From an uncultured Ruminococcus sp. (GTDB lineage: Bacteria > Bacillota > Clostridia > Oscillospirales > Ruminococcaceae), in assembly GCA_900752785.1 (NCBI GenBank), contig CAADWP010000205.1, forward strand, positions 1 to 38,180: a DNA stretch of 38,180 nt, given 5' to 3'. Positions 24,764 through 33,424 of this stretch are shown in pieces. The translations under genes and the position numbers were made by a program. How positions within the stretch are numbered: position 1 is the first letter of the stretch; each line of letters opens with the position of its first letter. The notes below the pieces were generated by a model. It saw only the letters and a program-made list of their open reading frames with translations. It did no database searches and had not been told where the DNA came from.

Positions 24764-24792
24764 TTGACATTTACGCTTTAAAGTGCTAAAAT
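24764..24792 (+). promoter_or_regulatory. Strong promoter of the recombinase unit
   Basis: TTGACA (24764-24769), 17-bp spacer, TAAAAT (24787-24792): one base from consensus overall. Confidence 0.8.
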
Positions 24793-24808
24793 ATAAGGAG
24801 AGATAGAA

Positions 24809-24943
24809 ATGACTAATACAACACAAATCGAACGCAATTTTGGTATATGGGTGGCTCTGAAAGTTCTGCTCAAGCACGAACTTATCAATCAGGAAACCTT
24901 TGATAAAATTGTTAAACACGAACTCAGAGAATATATGGCATAA
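24809..24943 (+). CDS. Small protein preceding the serine recombinase (44 residues)
   Basis: ATG 24809 with AAGGAG upstream, directly after a strong promoter. The core FGIWVALKVLLKHELINQET followed by FDKIVKHELREY is like the SHOCT-type short helical motif that often sits upstream of recombinases in Clostridia elements. It is 19 bases before the recombinase start and probably co-transcribed. A directionality-factor role is conceivable but unproven. Confidence 0.6.
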   Translation: MTNTTQIERNFGIWVALKVLLKHELINQETFDKIVKHELREYMA

Positions 24944-24962
24944 AGCCAAAGGAGGACATATT

Positions 24963-26813
24963 ATGTATTATGGAACAAATCCGCTTTTTCTTGACAAAAA
25001 CAGACCGAGAAAGGTCGTATTTTATGGACGAGTATCAACTGAACACGAGGCACAGCTTTCGGCACTTGAAAATCAGATGCAATGGTATGAAGATACTGCG
25101 AAGCGTTTTCCAAATTGGGAAGTCGTAGGCAGATACATAGACGAGGGTATCACAGGTACTCAGGCAAAGAAAAGACCTTCGTTTATGAGAATGATTGCCG
25201 ACGCAGAAAAAGGTATGTTTGACCTTATCGTTACCCGTGAGGTATGCCGTTTCGCAAGAAATACCGTTGATACTCTCACCCATACCCGTGCATTAAAGGG
25301 GCGTGGAATTGAAGTATTCTTCGTTGATGATAATATCTGGACTATGGACGGTGACGGTGAGCTTCGTCTGACAATTATGGCTACACTCGCTCAGGAAGAA
25401 AGCCGTAAGGTATCCGAACGTGTCCGTGCAGGTCAGCGTATCAGCCGTGCCAATAAACAGCTTTACGGTAGCGGTAACATCTTAGGCTACGACAGAAAAC
25501 CCGGCGAGACCTATACCATCAATCCCGAACAGGCAGAAACAGTCCGTATGATTTATGACCTTTACGAAGAAGGCTACGGAACGCTGAAAATCGCAAAGAT
25601 TTTAATGGAGCGTAAACGCCTTACTGCAACAGGTACTACAAAATGGACTTGCCACAATGTAGGTCGTATCCTGCAAAACGCAACTTATAAGGGATATATC
25701 GGCTACAACAAGTCGTACAGCAATAATTACCTTGAACAGAAGCGTATTCATAATCTTGACAGAGATACCTATGAATATGTTAAGGGTGATTTTGAGCCGA
25801 TTATTACCGAAAAACAATGGGACAGATGTCAGGCTATTCTCAAAGAGAAGCGTAAAACCACACTCGTTGAGAACGGCGAAGAAAAGAAAAAGAGCAACCG
25901 CACTTCCAGAGACATTTGGGTAAAGAAGTTACGCTGCTCTTGTGGTTCATCTTTCAGGAAAAACCGTTATCACAAAAACAAAGACGGTGTTGTGTCATAC
26001 AACTACGTCTGCTACAATCAGGTGAATAACGGTAAGGCTTCTCAGCGTGAGAAGATGGGACTTGAAACAGACGGATACTGTAACGAACATTCCGTTACAG
26101 ATTGGAAAATGGAAATGATGGCAAAATACTTCCTTAATGAAGCTTGGAAAAATCGTAAAGAGGATTTGATGATTGCCCTTGAATACATTAAGAAGTATTA
26201 TACCGACGCAACACGAAACAATACTCAGCACAGCGAATTGTTCCTTGACGCTCAGATTGACAAGGCTGAAAGGAAGCTGAAAAATCTTATTGACCTTTTT
26301 ACTGACGGTCAGATTAGTAAGGAAGAATTTGCTGAGTTTAAAGCAACCTATTCTGCAGACTTGCAGAAGTTCAAGGACGAAAAAGCAAGATGTGGAGAAC
26401 AGCAGGAACTCTTTGAAAGCTGTATGTGTGATATGACAGCAGTTTCGCAGGCTCTCGCAGGAATGGTGGATATGAGTTCACCTGAATACACTTCCGACCT
26501 CTTTAACGAAATCGTAAATTCCATATTGGTTGAAAATAACCGCTTTATATGGAATTTCAGCTATAATAAAAACGCCAACACAGGTATGAATATCAGCGTT
26601 GACGGAACCAAGAGATGCCCTGTAATTTCGATTGACGGCGAAATTATGGGGACTCCTTCGGGAGTCCCCGATTTTTTACATATATCAGAGGATAATTCTT
26701 TGAATTTACCTGCGGAAATTCGCAATAATCCGCTGTTTGCCAAAAACTTATCCCTAATACTCCACCTGCACAGGCTGCAATCAGCGAAAAGAAGTAATTC
26801 ACGAGTACGTTAA
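24963..26813 (+). CDS. Large serine recombinase (element integrase)
   Basis: A 616-residue protein from ATG 24963 (GGAGG upstream). The resolvase-type catalytic domain (~15-155) has YGRVSTEHE with the nucleophile Ser25, followed by a REVCRFARNT block and QEESRKVSERVRAGQ. The recombinase domain and zinc ribbon (CSCGSSF, then YVCYN and a further Cys) follow at ~310-370, then a coiled coil at ~420-470. This enzyme would excise and insert the element. The last ~50 codons are odd: a perfect terminator hairpin lies inside the frame at 26648-26669, and the sequence beyond reads like unrelated DNA. The natural end may be near the hairpin, or the target site supplies the tail. Confidence 0.92.
   Translation: MYYGTNPLFLDKNRPRKVVFYGRVSTEHEAQLSALENQMQWYEDTAKRFPNWEVVGRYIDEGITGTQAKKRPSFMRMIADAEKGMFDLIVTREVCRFARNTVDTLTHTRALKGRGIEVFFVDDNIWTMDGDGELRLTIMATLAQEESRKVSERVRAGQRISRANKQLYGSGNILGYDRKPGETYTINPEQAETVRMIYDLYEEGYGTLKIAKILMERKRLTATGTTKWTCHNVGRILQNATYKGYIGYNKSYSNNYLEQKRIHNLDRDTYEYVKGDFEPIITEKQWDRCQAILKEKRKTTLVENGEEKKKSNRTSRDIWVKKLRCSCGSSFRKNRYHKNKDGVVSYNYVCYNQVNNGKASQREKMGLETDGYCNEHSVTDWKMEMMAKYFLNEAWKNRKEDLMIALEYIKKYYTDATRNNTQHSELFLDAQIDKAERKLKNLIDLFTDGQISKEEFAEFKATYSADLQKFKDEKARCGEQQELFESCMCDMTAVSQALAGMVDMSSPEYTSDLFNEIVNSILVENNRFIWNFSYNKNANTGMNISVDGTKRCPVISIDGEIMGTPSGVPDFLHISEDNSLNLPAEIRNNPLFAKNLSLILHLHRLQSAKRSNSRVR
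26648..26677 (+). terminator. Terminator hairpin inside the recombinase frame
   Basis: GGGGACTCC-TTCG-GGAGTCCCC followed by a G, an A and six T. It is a perfect 9-bp stem with a stable tetraloop. The reading frame stays open through it. Confidence 0.85.
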
Positions 26814-26925
26814 AATCGGCGAATTTACGATGTTTCTGGACGATGCTAAGAATTATCTCTATGCAAAGTCCAAAAAGCGCAGATTGCTTAATTGGCACGA
26901 TATTCACGTTAATGTGTTTATCTGA
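26758..26925 (+). pseudogene. 3' fragment of an unknown gene
   Basis: In a frame different from the recombinase, a stretch without a good start ends at TGA 26923-26925 and encodes a protein-like tail (KIGEFTMFLDDAKNYLY then NWHDIHVNVFI). It looks like the C-terminus of a gene cut by insertion of the element. The full-length gene is not recognised. Confidence 0.45.
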
Positions 26926-26937
26926 ATAAAAATAATG

Positions 26938-26971
26938 AGTCCTCACAGTTTCGGCTGTGGGGACTTTTTTG
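26938..26971 (+). terminator. Terminator, copy A of a repeated type
   Basis: AGTCCTCACAG/CTGTGGGGACT around TTTCGG, then TTTTTTGTTGTGT. A near copy is at 28358-28391, with CTGAATAAAA a few bases before both. Confidence 0.85.
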
Positions 26972-27052
26972 TTGTGTGTAATTCTAATATATTCCGATTA
27001 CGGAAAATCTAAAGAAAATATGCTGCAAATATTCCGAAACAGGCATTTTATA

Positions 27053-27081
27053 TTGACATATATATTTGGATATGATATAAT
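27053..27081 (+). promoter_or_regulatory. Consensus promoter of the first DUF4143 ATPase
   Basis: TTGACA (27053-27058), exactly 17 bp, TATAAT (27076-27081): full consensus in both boxes. Confidence 0.85.
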
Positions 27082-27103
27082 AAGAAAAAGTGAGGTGTAT
27101 ACT

Positions 27104-28336
27104 ATGGTAGAACGTACAGAATACATTGAAAAAATAAAAGCATGGCGGGAAGAAAAAGTAATTAAGGTCGTTACAGGTATCAGGCGGTGCGGTAAATCTA
27201 CTCTGCTCCGGCAATATCGTAACTATCTTGTCAGCACAGGCGTCTCACAGGAACAGATCATCTTTATCAACTTTGAAGAGCTTGAATACGAGAAATTGCA
27301 GGACTATCACAAACTGTACAGCTATATCACCGAAAGGCTTGTCCCCGATAAGTACACATATATCTTCCTTGATGAGATACAAAAGGTGGACAGCTTCGAG
27401 AAGGTCGTTGACAGCCTGTATGTAAAAAATATGACCGATATATATATAACAGGATCAAATGCGTATATGCTCTCTGGAGAACTTGCAACTCTGCTGTCGG
27501 GAAGATATATCGAAATATCAATGCTTCCGTTCTCGTTTGCGGAATACTTCCAGCTGCATAGCGGTAATTCTGATGAAATATTTGCCGAGTATATGCGAAA
27601 CGGCGGTTTCCCCTACATTGCTCAAATGGACAGCGCAAAGGAAAAGGCTGATATTTACCTTGAGGGTATCTACAATACTATTATAGTCAAGGATATCGAA
27701 GAAAGGCAGAAACGCCGCGAAAGTGATCCTAATAAGCGCAAGATATCAGATTTGTCGTTATTGAAGAATATAGCAAAGTTTCTTTCGAGTTCAGTTGGCA
27801 GTCCTATATCTGTAAAGAGCATTTCAGACTACATCACCTCATCAGGACGCAAAGTCAGCGCTAATACGATAAATGATTACGTTGAGGCTTTAGCCGAAGC
27901 GTTTATTTTCTATCCTGTGGAACGATACGATGTTATAGGAAAGCAGACTATGAAAATGAACAGAAAGCTATATATCGTCGATCTGGGTATCAGGAATTAT
28001 CTGCTGCCACGCCGTAATTATGATTTAGGGTTCTCGCTGGAAAACATCATCTACCTTGAACTGCTGCGAAGGGGTCACAAGGTGAATATAGGCAAGGTGG
28101 GTACGACAGAAGTTGATTTTGTTGCTGAGAAGGATAATCGCCTGCACTATTATCAGGTAACGGCTTCGCTTACTGATGAAAACACTTTTGTTCGTGAGAT
28201 AACTCCGCTGAAGAATCTTACGGACAACTATCCAAAAACGATACTCACTCTCGATCGTTTCACGCTCGGTGATTACGATGGTATTGAATCAGTAAATGCA
28301 ATTGACTGGCTGCTCGGTAAAAGCGAACACAAGTGA
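27104..28336 (+). CDS. AAA_14/DUF4143 ATPase (first)
   Basis: A 410-residue protein from ATG 27104 with GTGAGGTG upstream. Walker A is TGIRRCGKST (~25-34), Walker B is YIFLDEIQK (~86-94), and a sensor region DIYITGSNAYMLSGELATLL follows, then a helical linker and a C-terminal DUF4143 domain (~200-400) with EVDFVAEKDNRLHYYQV, a PD-(D/E)xK-like fold in this family. Such ATPases are very abundant in Ruminococcus and related gut bacteria; the role is unclear, and toxin-, defence- and mobile-element-linked roles have been suggested. It has its own consensus promoter and is bracketed by two near-copy terminators, which makes it look like an independent cassette. Confidence 0.93.
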   Translation: MVERTEYIEKIKAWREEKVIKVVTGIRRCGKSTLLRQYRNYLVSTGVSQEQIIFINFEELEYEKLQDYHKLYSYITERLVPDKYTYIFLDEIQKVDSFEKVVDSLYVKNMTDIYITGSNAYMLSGELATLLSGRYIEISMLPFSFAEYFQLHSGNSDEIFAEYMRNGGFPYIAQMDSAKEKADIYLEGIYNTIIVKDIEERQKRRESDPNKRKISDLSLLKNIAKFLSSSVGSPISVKSISDYITSSGRKVSANTINDYVEALAEAFIFYPVERYDVIGKQTMKMNRKLYIVDLGIRNYLLPRRNYDLGFSLENIIYLELLRRGHKVNIGKVGTTEVDFVAEKDNRLHYYQVTASLTDENTFVREITPLKNLTDNYPKTILTLDRFTLGDYDGIESVNAIDWLLGKSEHK

Positions 28337-28357
28337 CATGAGCTGAATAAAAGAACA

Positions 28358-28391
28358 AGTCCTCACAGTTCGGCTGTAAGGACTTTTTTGT
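28358..28391 (+). terminator. Terminator, copy B of a repeated type
   Basis: AGTCCTCACAG/CTGTAAGGACT with TTTTTTGTTGTGT after it; matches copy A at 26938 in stem, loop and tail. Confidence 0.85.
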
Positions 28392-28457
28392 TGTGTATTA
28401 AATTTTATATTGAAAAGTAACGTCAAAATTCGCAGAAGTTTTCAATGGGGTGATAAT

Positions 28458-29747
28458 ATGGAGATAAAAAGAGACCGATATTTACAACAGGTAATTGACT
28501 ATATGTGGGACGGACAGGTCAAGGTCATCACAGGTATTCGCCGCTGCGGAAAGTCCTATCTGATGAACGGACTGTTCAAGAATTATCTAATTGAGCAGAA
28601 TATTTCGCCCGATAATATTATATCTATAGAGCTTGATATGACCAAGGATATCAAGTACCGTGATCCGCTTGCGTTGGCAGAGTACGTCCGCAGCAAGGTC
28701 GAGGGACAGACAGAGCAGTTCTATCTCTTTGTCGATGAGATACAGATGTCGGACGAGGTGAAGAATCCTTATAATCCCGACGGAAAGAATATAACTTTCT
28801 ATGATGCGCTGAACGATCTGCGGTCGCTGCCGAACCTTGATGTGTATGTGACGGGAAGCAACTCGAAAATGCTTTCTAAAGACATTCTGACCGAGTTCCG
28901 TGGGCGAAGTGACGAGATACAAGTACATCCTTTCAGCTTTGCGGAGTATTACTCTGCTGTGGGCGGCGGCAAGGAGGACGCTTTAGAGGAATATGCTTTT
29001 TACGGCGGTATGCCGCTGGTGCTGTCACGTCCAAACGATACCGCAAAGGCGAACTATCTGTCCTCGCTGTTTTCAGAGGTCTATATCAAGGATATCATTG
29101 AGCGTAAGAAAATTGAGCGTGAGGACGTTCTCGGTCAGCTGCTTGACTTGCTCTGTTCCTCGGTCGGATCGCTGACTAATCCGAAGAAGATCGCAGATAC
29201 ATTCCGTTCTAAAACTGGAGAGAACATAGCTCAAAACACTATTTCTGCGTATATCGACCATTTAGAGGACGTTTTCCTGTTCAGCGAAGCCAAGCGTTAT
29301 GATGTCAAGGGCCGCAAATATTTTGAATATCCCTATAAGTATTATTGCGAGGACATCGGTCTGCGCAATGCCCGTATCGGTTTTCGTCAGCAGGAGATGA
29401 CAAATATCATGGAGAATATCATCTACAATGAGCTTATTATCCGTGGTTTCTCAGTTGATGTTGGCGTAGTCTATTCCAATGAGAAGAACGATAACGGCAG
29501 CTATTCTAAGGTCGCACGGGAAATAGATTTTATTGCTTCCAAAAGAGGAAAGAAAGCCTATATCCAGTCGGCGTTTGCTCTGCCTGATGATGACAAGACC
29601 GAACAGGAACTGCGCCCCTTTTCTCTTACAGGCGACTCTTTCCCGAAGATCATCGTCCGCAGAGATATCCGCAAACGTTGGTATGATGACAGCGGCGTGC
29701 TGAATATCGGGCTGGCGGAGTTTTTACTCGACGACTCAGTAATATAG
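28458..29747 (+). CDS. AAA_14/DUF4143 ATPase (second)
   Basis: A 429-residue protein from ATG 28458 with GGGGTG upstream. Walker A TGIRRCGKSY (~24-33), a Walker B region FYLFVDEIQ (~90), VYVTGSNSKMLSKDILTEF, and the DUF4143 half (~210-425) with AREIDFIASKRGKKAYIQ. It is in the same family as the preceding gene but well diverged, and more G/C-rich, so it is not a recent duplicate. It is probably expressed apart from the first, since a terminator lies between them. Confidence 0.93.
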   Translation: MEIKRDRYLQQVIDYMWDGQVKVITGIRRCGKSYLMNGLFKNYLIEQNISPDNIISIELDMTKDIKYRDPLALAEYVRSKVEGQTEQFYLFVDEIQMSDEVKNPYNPDGKNITFYDALNDLRSLPNLDVYVTGSNSKMLSKDILTEFRGRSDEIQVHPFSFAEYYSAVGGGKEDALEEYAFYGGMPLVLSRPNDTAKANYLSSLFSEVYIKDIIERKKIEREDVLGQLLDLLCSSVGSLTNPKKIADTFRSKTGENIAQNTISAYIDHLEDVFLFSEAKRYDVKGRKYFEYPYKYYCEDIGLRNARIGFRQQEMTNIMENIIYNELIIRGFSVDVGVVYSNEKNDNGSYSKVAREIDFIASKRGKKAYIQSAFALPDDDKTEQELRPFSLTGDSFPKIIVRRDIRKRWYDDSGVLNIGLAEFLLDDSVI

Positions 29748-29768
29748 AAAAAATATTAACAGATAATG

Positions 29769-29840
29769 AGCCTTCACGATTGTGAAGGCTTTTTTCGACA
29801 GATTGAATCAGGGGCGATTTGCCCCTGATTTATTTTTTTA
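29769..29840 (+). terminator. Two terminator-like hairpins after the second ATPase
   Basis: AGCCTTCAC-GATT-GTGAAGGCT (29769-29790) with six T, then ATCAGGGGC/GCCCCTGAT (29808-29830) and TTATTTTTTT. The second also lies at the 3' end of the converging XRE gene. Confidence 0.9.
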
Positions 29841-30141
29841 AACGTTTTATCAATTCCAGAATCAAATTTGCATCGCTGTCCGAAATCTCATTAAACGCAT
29901 CAATAACTTCCCCATGCAGCACAGGATCACTATTTTCATCGTCAAAGAATTCCTTTGGCGCAACCCCGAGATATTCGCAGATCGAAATAAATTCGCTCAT
30001 GGACGGAAGTGCTCTGCCGGATGAAATGCTCTGGATATAGCTTTTGCTGTGTCCCAGATCAAGGCTCATCTGATATTCCGAAACGTTTTTCAGCATCCGA
30101 AGCTTTGTTATCCGATTTCTTATAAATTCCTCATAATTCAT
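29830..30141 (-). CDS. XRE-family regulator
   Basis: A 103-residue protein. The helix-turn-helix is NYEEFIRNRITKLRMLKNVS, EYQMSLDLGHSKSYIQSISSG, then MSEFISICEYLGVAPKEFFD. The C-terminus is helical and may dimerise. This form is frequent as a free-standing regulator in Oscillospiraceae. It converges with the DUF4143 genes and points away from the integrase; its target is unknown. Confidence 0.88.
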   Translation of the reverse strand: MNYEEFIRNRITKLRMLKNVSEYQMSLDLGHSKSYIQSISSGRALPSMSEFISICEYLGVAPKEFFDDENSDPVLHGEVIDAFNEISDSDANLILELIKRLKK

Positions 30142-30566
30142 AATTGTACCGCCTTAATTATTTTACTATACTTATTGTAGTACATTTCAGGCAATAATAT
30201 TACAAATTTTATCGGGAATTAATATCGACAAGTACCGTTATAATTAGTTATAATATAATTACAGGGATAATTTGATTTGTATTCCTGCAAATCACATCGG
30301 ATTTTAACGATTTTGAATAAATTCTTGTATTATACCATTATGAGAACAAATTGTCAATACCTTTTTCGACATATTTGTATAAAATAGAGAAAGCATGTAG
30401 AAAACTTTGTTAATTTTAACAATAAAATAATTCTTTAAATTATAGAATTCTTAGATTTTCAGCGTAAAATAAGTCTTTTATTCTCTATTTCTCGTCAGAA
30501 TGTTGTTTGTGTTATACTATTTTTGCCAGTTTGAAAAAACGGGTGATAAAACAGGAGGTGCATTAA
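30142..30566. promoter_or_regulatory. AT-rich gap between XRE and integrase genes
   Basis: This 425-base stretch has no gene. It is very A/T-rich, with a TATACT -10-like box near 30515 before the integrase and short symmetric runs (GTTAATTTTAAC near 30409). It may hold promoters in both directions and possible integrase arm sites, but I see no clear direct-repeat set. Confidence 0.4.
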
Positions 30567-31673
30567 ATGTCAAGACGTGGAGAAAACATATTCAAGCGAA
30601 AGGACGGACGCTGGGAAGGGCGCTATAAATCGGGGATCAACGAAAAAGGAAAGACAAAATATTCATCGGTTTATGCTCGTACATACCGTGAATGTTCACA
30701 GAAACTGCAAGAGGTAAGGAGAAAGACTTGTGTTAACAGAAGTTCAATCACTTTTGAACAGCTTTTTGAGCAGTGGCTTGAAAGCAGGAAAAATATCGTT
30801 AAAAAATCTACCTATGTGAACTATGTATCACTCTATGAAACTCATATCCGACCCGAATTTGCAGCGTTCAAACCCGATAAAATTACGGTTTTCATGATCA
30901 ATCAATACATCTCGAAACTGCTTGAATCGGGTGGAGCACGTGTTTCAGGACTTTCCGCAAATACGGTTAAGGAAATAGTGACCGTTCTGAAATCTGTTTT
31001 CAAATACGGCGAAATTACGCTTGATATCTCAAATCCGGCTAAGAATATTTTGCTTCCGAAAACAGAATTTAAGGAAGTTGAAACCTTCAGCAAAACAGAA
31101 ATGGAACGTATCAGAAATTACGCTATAACTGGAAATTTATCGGATTTAGGGATACTTCTTTGCTTGTACACGGGTATGCGAATCGGCGAGGTTTGCGCCT
31201 TGAAATGGTCTGATATCGACATAGACGATCAGCTTATTTCGGTGAGTAAAACTTTGTATAGAATAAAGAATCCTGCCGGAAATGATCCCAAAACGCTCGT
31301 TGTGATCGACGCTCCAAAAAGCAGGAAATCAACCCGAAAAATTCCTGTTCCGCCTTTTATGATTCAGCGGTTAACGGAATTTAAGGAAAAAAGCAATCCT
31401 GAAAGTTATTTCCTGACTTGCTCCAATAGGTACATCGAGCCGAGAACTTATCGGGAACGTTATAAGAATTTTCTTAAAACGGCGGATATACCCTACAAAA
31501 ATTTTCATGTTCTTCGCCACACTTTCGCTACCGAGTGTATTCGCTGTGGAATTGATGTTAAAACTGTAAGCGAACTGCTTGGACATTCCAATGTAAAAAT
31601 TACTCTCGACCGCTACGTTCATTCTTCAATGGACGACAAACGCCGTCAGCTACGGAAATTATACACATTTTGA
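30567..31673 (+). CDS. Tyrosine recombinase / phage-type integrase
   Basis: A complete 368-residue protein, CAGGAGGTG before the ATG. An AP2-like N-terminal arm domain (GENIFKRKDGRWEGRYKSG) and a SAM-like core domain (~60-160) precede the catalytic part: TGMRIGE (Arg ~204), a Lys in the beta-hairpin, HVLRHTF (His-x-x-Arg ~313-316), LGHS (~338) and Tyr in LDRYVH (~349). All catalytic residues are present. No other element genes follow, so it is either the integrase of a short island or an orphan. It is a different enzyme class from the serine recombinase upstream. Confidence 0.95.
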   Translation: MSRRGENIFKRKDGRWEGRYKSGINEKGKTKYSSVYARTYRECSQKLQEVRRKTCVNRSSITFEQLFEQWLESRKNIVKKSTYVNYVSLYETHIRPEFAAFKPDKITVFMINQYISKLLESGGARVSGLSANTVKEIVTVLKSVFKYGEITLDISNPAKNILLPKTEFKEVETFSKTEMERIRNYAITGNLSDLGILLCLYTGMRIGEVCALKWSDIDIDDQLISVSKTLYRIKNPAGNDPKTLVVIDAPKSRKSTRKIPVPPFMIQRLTEFKEKSNPESYFLTCSNRYIEPRTYRERYKNFLKTADIPYKNFHVLRHTFATECIRCGIDVKTVSELLGHSNVKITLDRYVHSSMDDKRRQLRKLYTF

Positions 31674-31837
31674 CTTGCATTTCTGGTCGGATTTTCAGTT
31701 GTTTTTTTGTGGATTTTATCTATTATGCGTTGATTTATCGGGTTTTATCTCCAAATGGTATAATATAAGAAATGATTAGTCCCTTTCACATGAATTAAGT
31801 TAAATTCACTGCGAATTAAAATTATGGAGGTTTTAAA
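31674..31837 (+). promoter_or_regulatory. Promoter of the SPFH operon
   Basis: TATAAT at 31759-31764 is preceded by TGG (extended -10). A TTGATT lies 23 bp upstream, too far for a normal -35. GGAGG stands before the next ATG. Confidence 0.5.
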
Positions 31838-33388
31838 ATGAATAGTTTAAAATTTATAATTGACAATTACAATGTTAATAAGGAATTTTCTTTGCTTGGC
31901 AAAACTTTTATTGTATCATCCGGAAGAAATGTTTTAGCGCATTTGCGTTCAAAATATCTCATTTTAGCAGATGAGATGTACAACTCTTATCTCGCAACGG
32001 ACAATGGTTACAAAAATCTCGAAGAACTTGTTGAAAACGCAAGATCTACCTTTGAATCCTTAATTATGAATAAAATTACTGAGGTTGTTAACGATGCGAT
32101 TTCTGTTGGAATTTTTACTCTTGATGCCTCATTGGTTTTTAAGGAATGTAAAACCAGTTATTTCAACTGCTTTTATGATGCTTATAACGCATTTGCCAAA
32201 CCATTTAATGCGACAAATGCAACGTTGGAGAAACATAAGGAAGCCAGACAGAAATCTTCCCAATATGCCATGGGATATGCTGTGCGAAATAACGTTTCAG
32301 CTAATGATATTATATCAGAGAACATTGGCGAGAATATAGCTGAAAAAGCAGAGGCGAAGAAGAAGTTCAAGGAGCTGTTTAAAAATCAACAGCTTAGAAA
32401 TAAACTAAAAAACTCTGTACGGAGCTGCTGCTTTAATCTATATGCATATATTGTAGATCAGTTCCCTAAGAAATCCAACATTGTATTTTCCGGGAATGTA
32501 ACCAATAATGATGTTAAGAACGCAAATGCTATTTTCAATAACATAAGCAATCCCGCACTTTCAGAAGAACAGAAAATTGAATTTGTGCATAAAATACTCG
32601 AATCCAATCCCTATGGTGATGATTACTACGTTACTTTCGCTAAGTTGTTTCCTGACAATACAGTTGAATTCATAAAGATTGCAGACTTCTTCGGAGCACC
32701 ATCAATTATTTCTAAAGTTAATAACGATCTTATTGCCTATGTCAATGAGAATATAGGTGAAACTGAAGCAGATGTGGATTACTGTAAATCTTTGCTGCTC
32801 CAGAAACTGTCCGAGGTCGGACTTTCAAAAGAATCCGCTGCACCAGTATACGCTGTTATTCAGGAACGCAGTAATCAGCTTGATCTTGAATATAGAACAG
32901 TTGAAGGCGCTGTATTTGAGACAAGGGATGAAGCTGATGCGGCAAGAGCTTCTTTTGCTGAAAATGAAAATGTTCTTAAAAAGGATTGTGCTGATTTTAT
33001 AATGCGTTCCGATTATACGAATCACATTGATAATATAAAAATGTTGTCTGTTCCACAGTCGATCATTGCAGTATATGTTATGCGGTATGAGCAAAGATTA
33101 AGCGAATTCGATAAAAAATGTAAAGCAGCGGCTCTTTATGAAGAAGCAAACAGCAGTGAAAAAAGATCGTTAAAAAACAGGTTAGCATCTATAGGACAAT
33201 CTTCAGACACACAAAAAAGTGCATGGGAAGAAGTTACGCATAACGGTCAATACAGTCTTAGTGATATAATGTCCGGAATGCCGGATGAAAAGGGAATTAT
33301 GAACACTGTAGGCGACATAGGAAATACAGCAGTGGATAAAGCGAAAGCTGCTGCTGGAAAACTGAAAGGATTATTTGGTAAAAAGTAA
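31838..33388 (+). CDS. Large hypothetical protein heading an SPFH operon
   Basis: A 516-residue soluble, mainly helical protein with no signal peptide. The N-terminus starts with a hydrophobic/amphipathic part (NSLKFIIDNYNVNKEFSLLG). Around residue 355 there is a YRTVEGAVFETRDEADAARA motif seen in bacterial proteins of membrane-stress or TerD/GYF-like settings. The last 30 residues form an amphipathic Lys/Ala helix (VDKAKAAAGKLKGLFGKK) that could touch membranes. It is followed after 36 bases by an SPFH protein. It may take the place held by PspA in YdjFGHI-type operons, but I see no sequence match to PspA and do not assign a function. Confidence 0.7.
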   Translation: MNSLKFIIDNYNVNKEFSLLGKTFIVSSGRNVLAHLRSKYLILADEMYNSYLATDNGYKNLEELVENARSTFESLIMNKITEVVNDAISVGIFTLDASLVFKECKTSYFNCFYDAYNAFAKPFNATNATLEKHKEARQKSSQYAMGYAVRNNVSANDIISENIGENIAEKAEAKKKFKELFKNQQLRNKLKNSVRSCCFNLYAYIVDQFPKKSNIVFSGNVTNNDVKNANAIFNNISNPALSEEQKIEFVHKILESNPYGDDYYVTFAKLFPDNTVEFIKIADFFGAPSIISKVNNDLIAYVNENIGETEADVDYCKSLLLQKLSEVGLSKESAAPVYAVIQERSNQLDLEYRTVEGAVFETRDEADAARASFAENENVLKKDCADFIMRSDYTNHIDNIKMLSVPQSIIAVYVMRYEQRLSEFDKKCKAAALYEEANSSEKRSLKNRLASIGQSSDTQKSAWEEVTHNGQYSLSDIMSGMPDEKGIMNTVGDIGNTAVDKAKAAAGKLKGLFGKK

Positions 33389-33424
33389 CTGTTCAAAATT
33401 GATCAAAAGAAAGAGGAACTTGTA

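Noticed and set aside
30165..30200. A fifth shared-box copy near the XRE gene at 30141
   Set aside because: The minus strand has CCTGAAATGTACTACA, but the match is partial and the distance to a -10 does not fit the other four.
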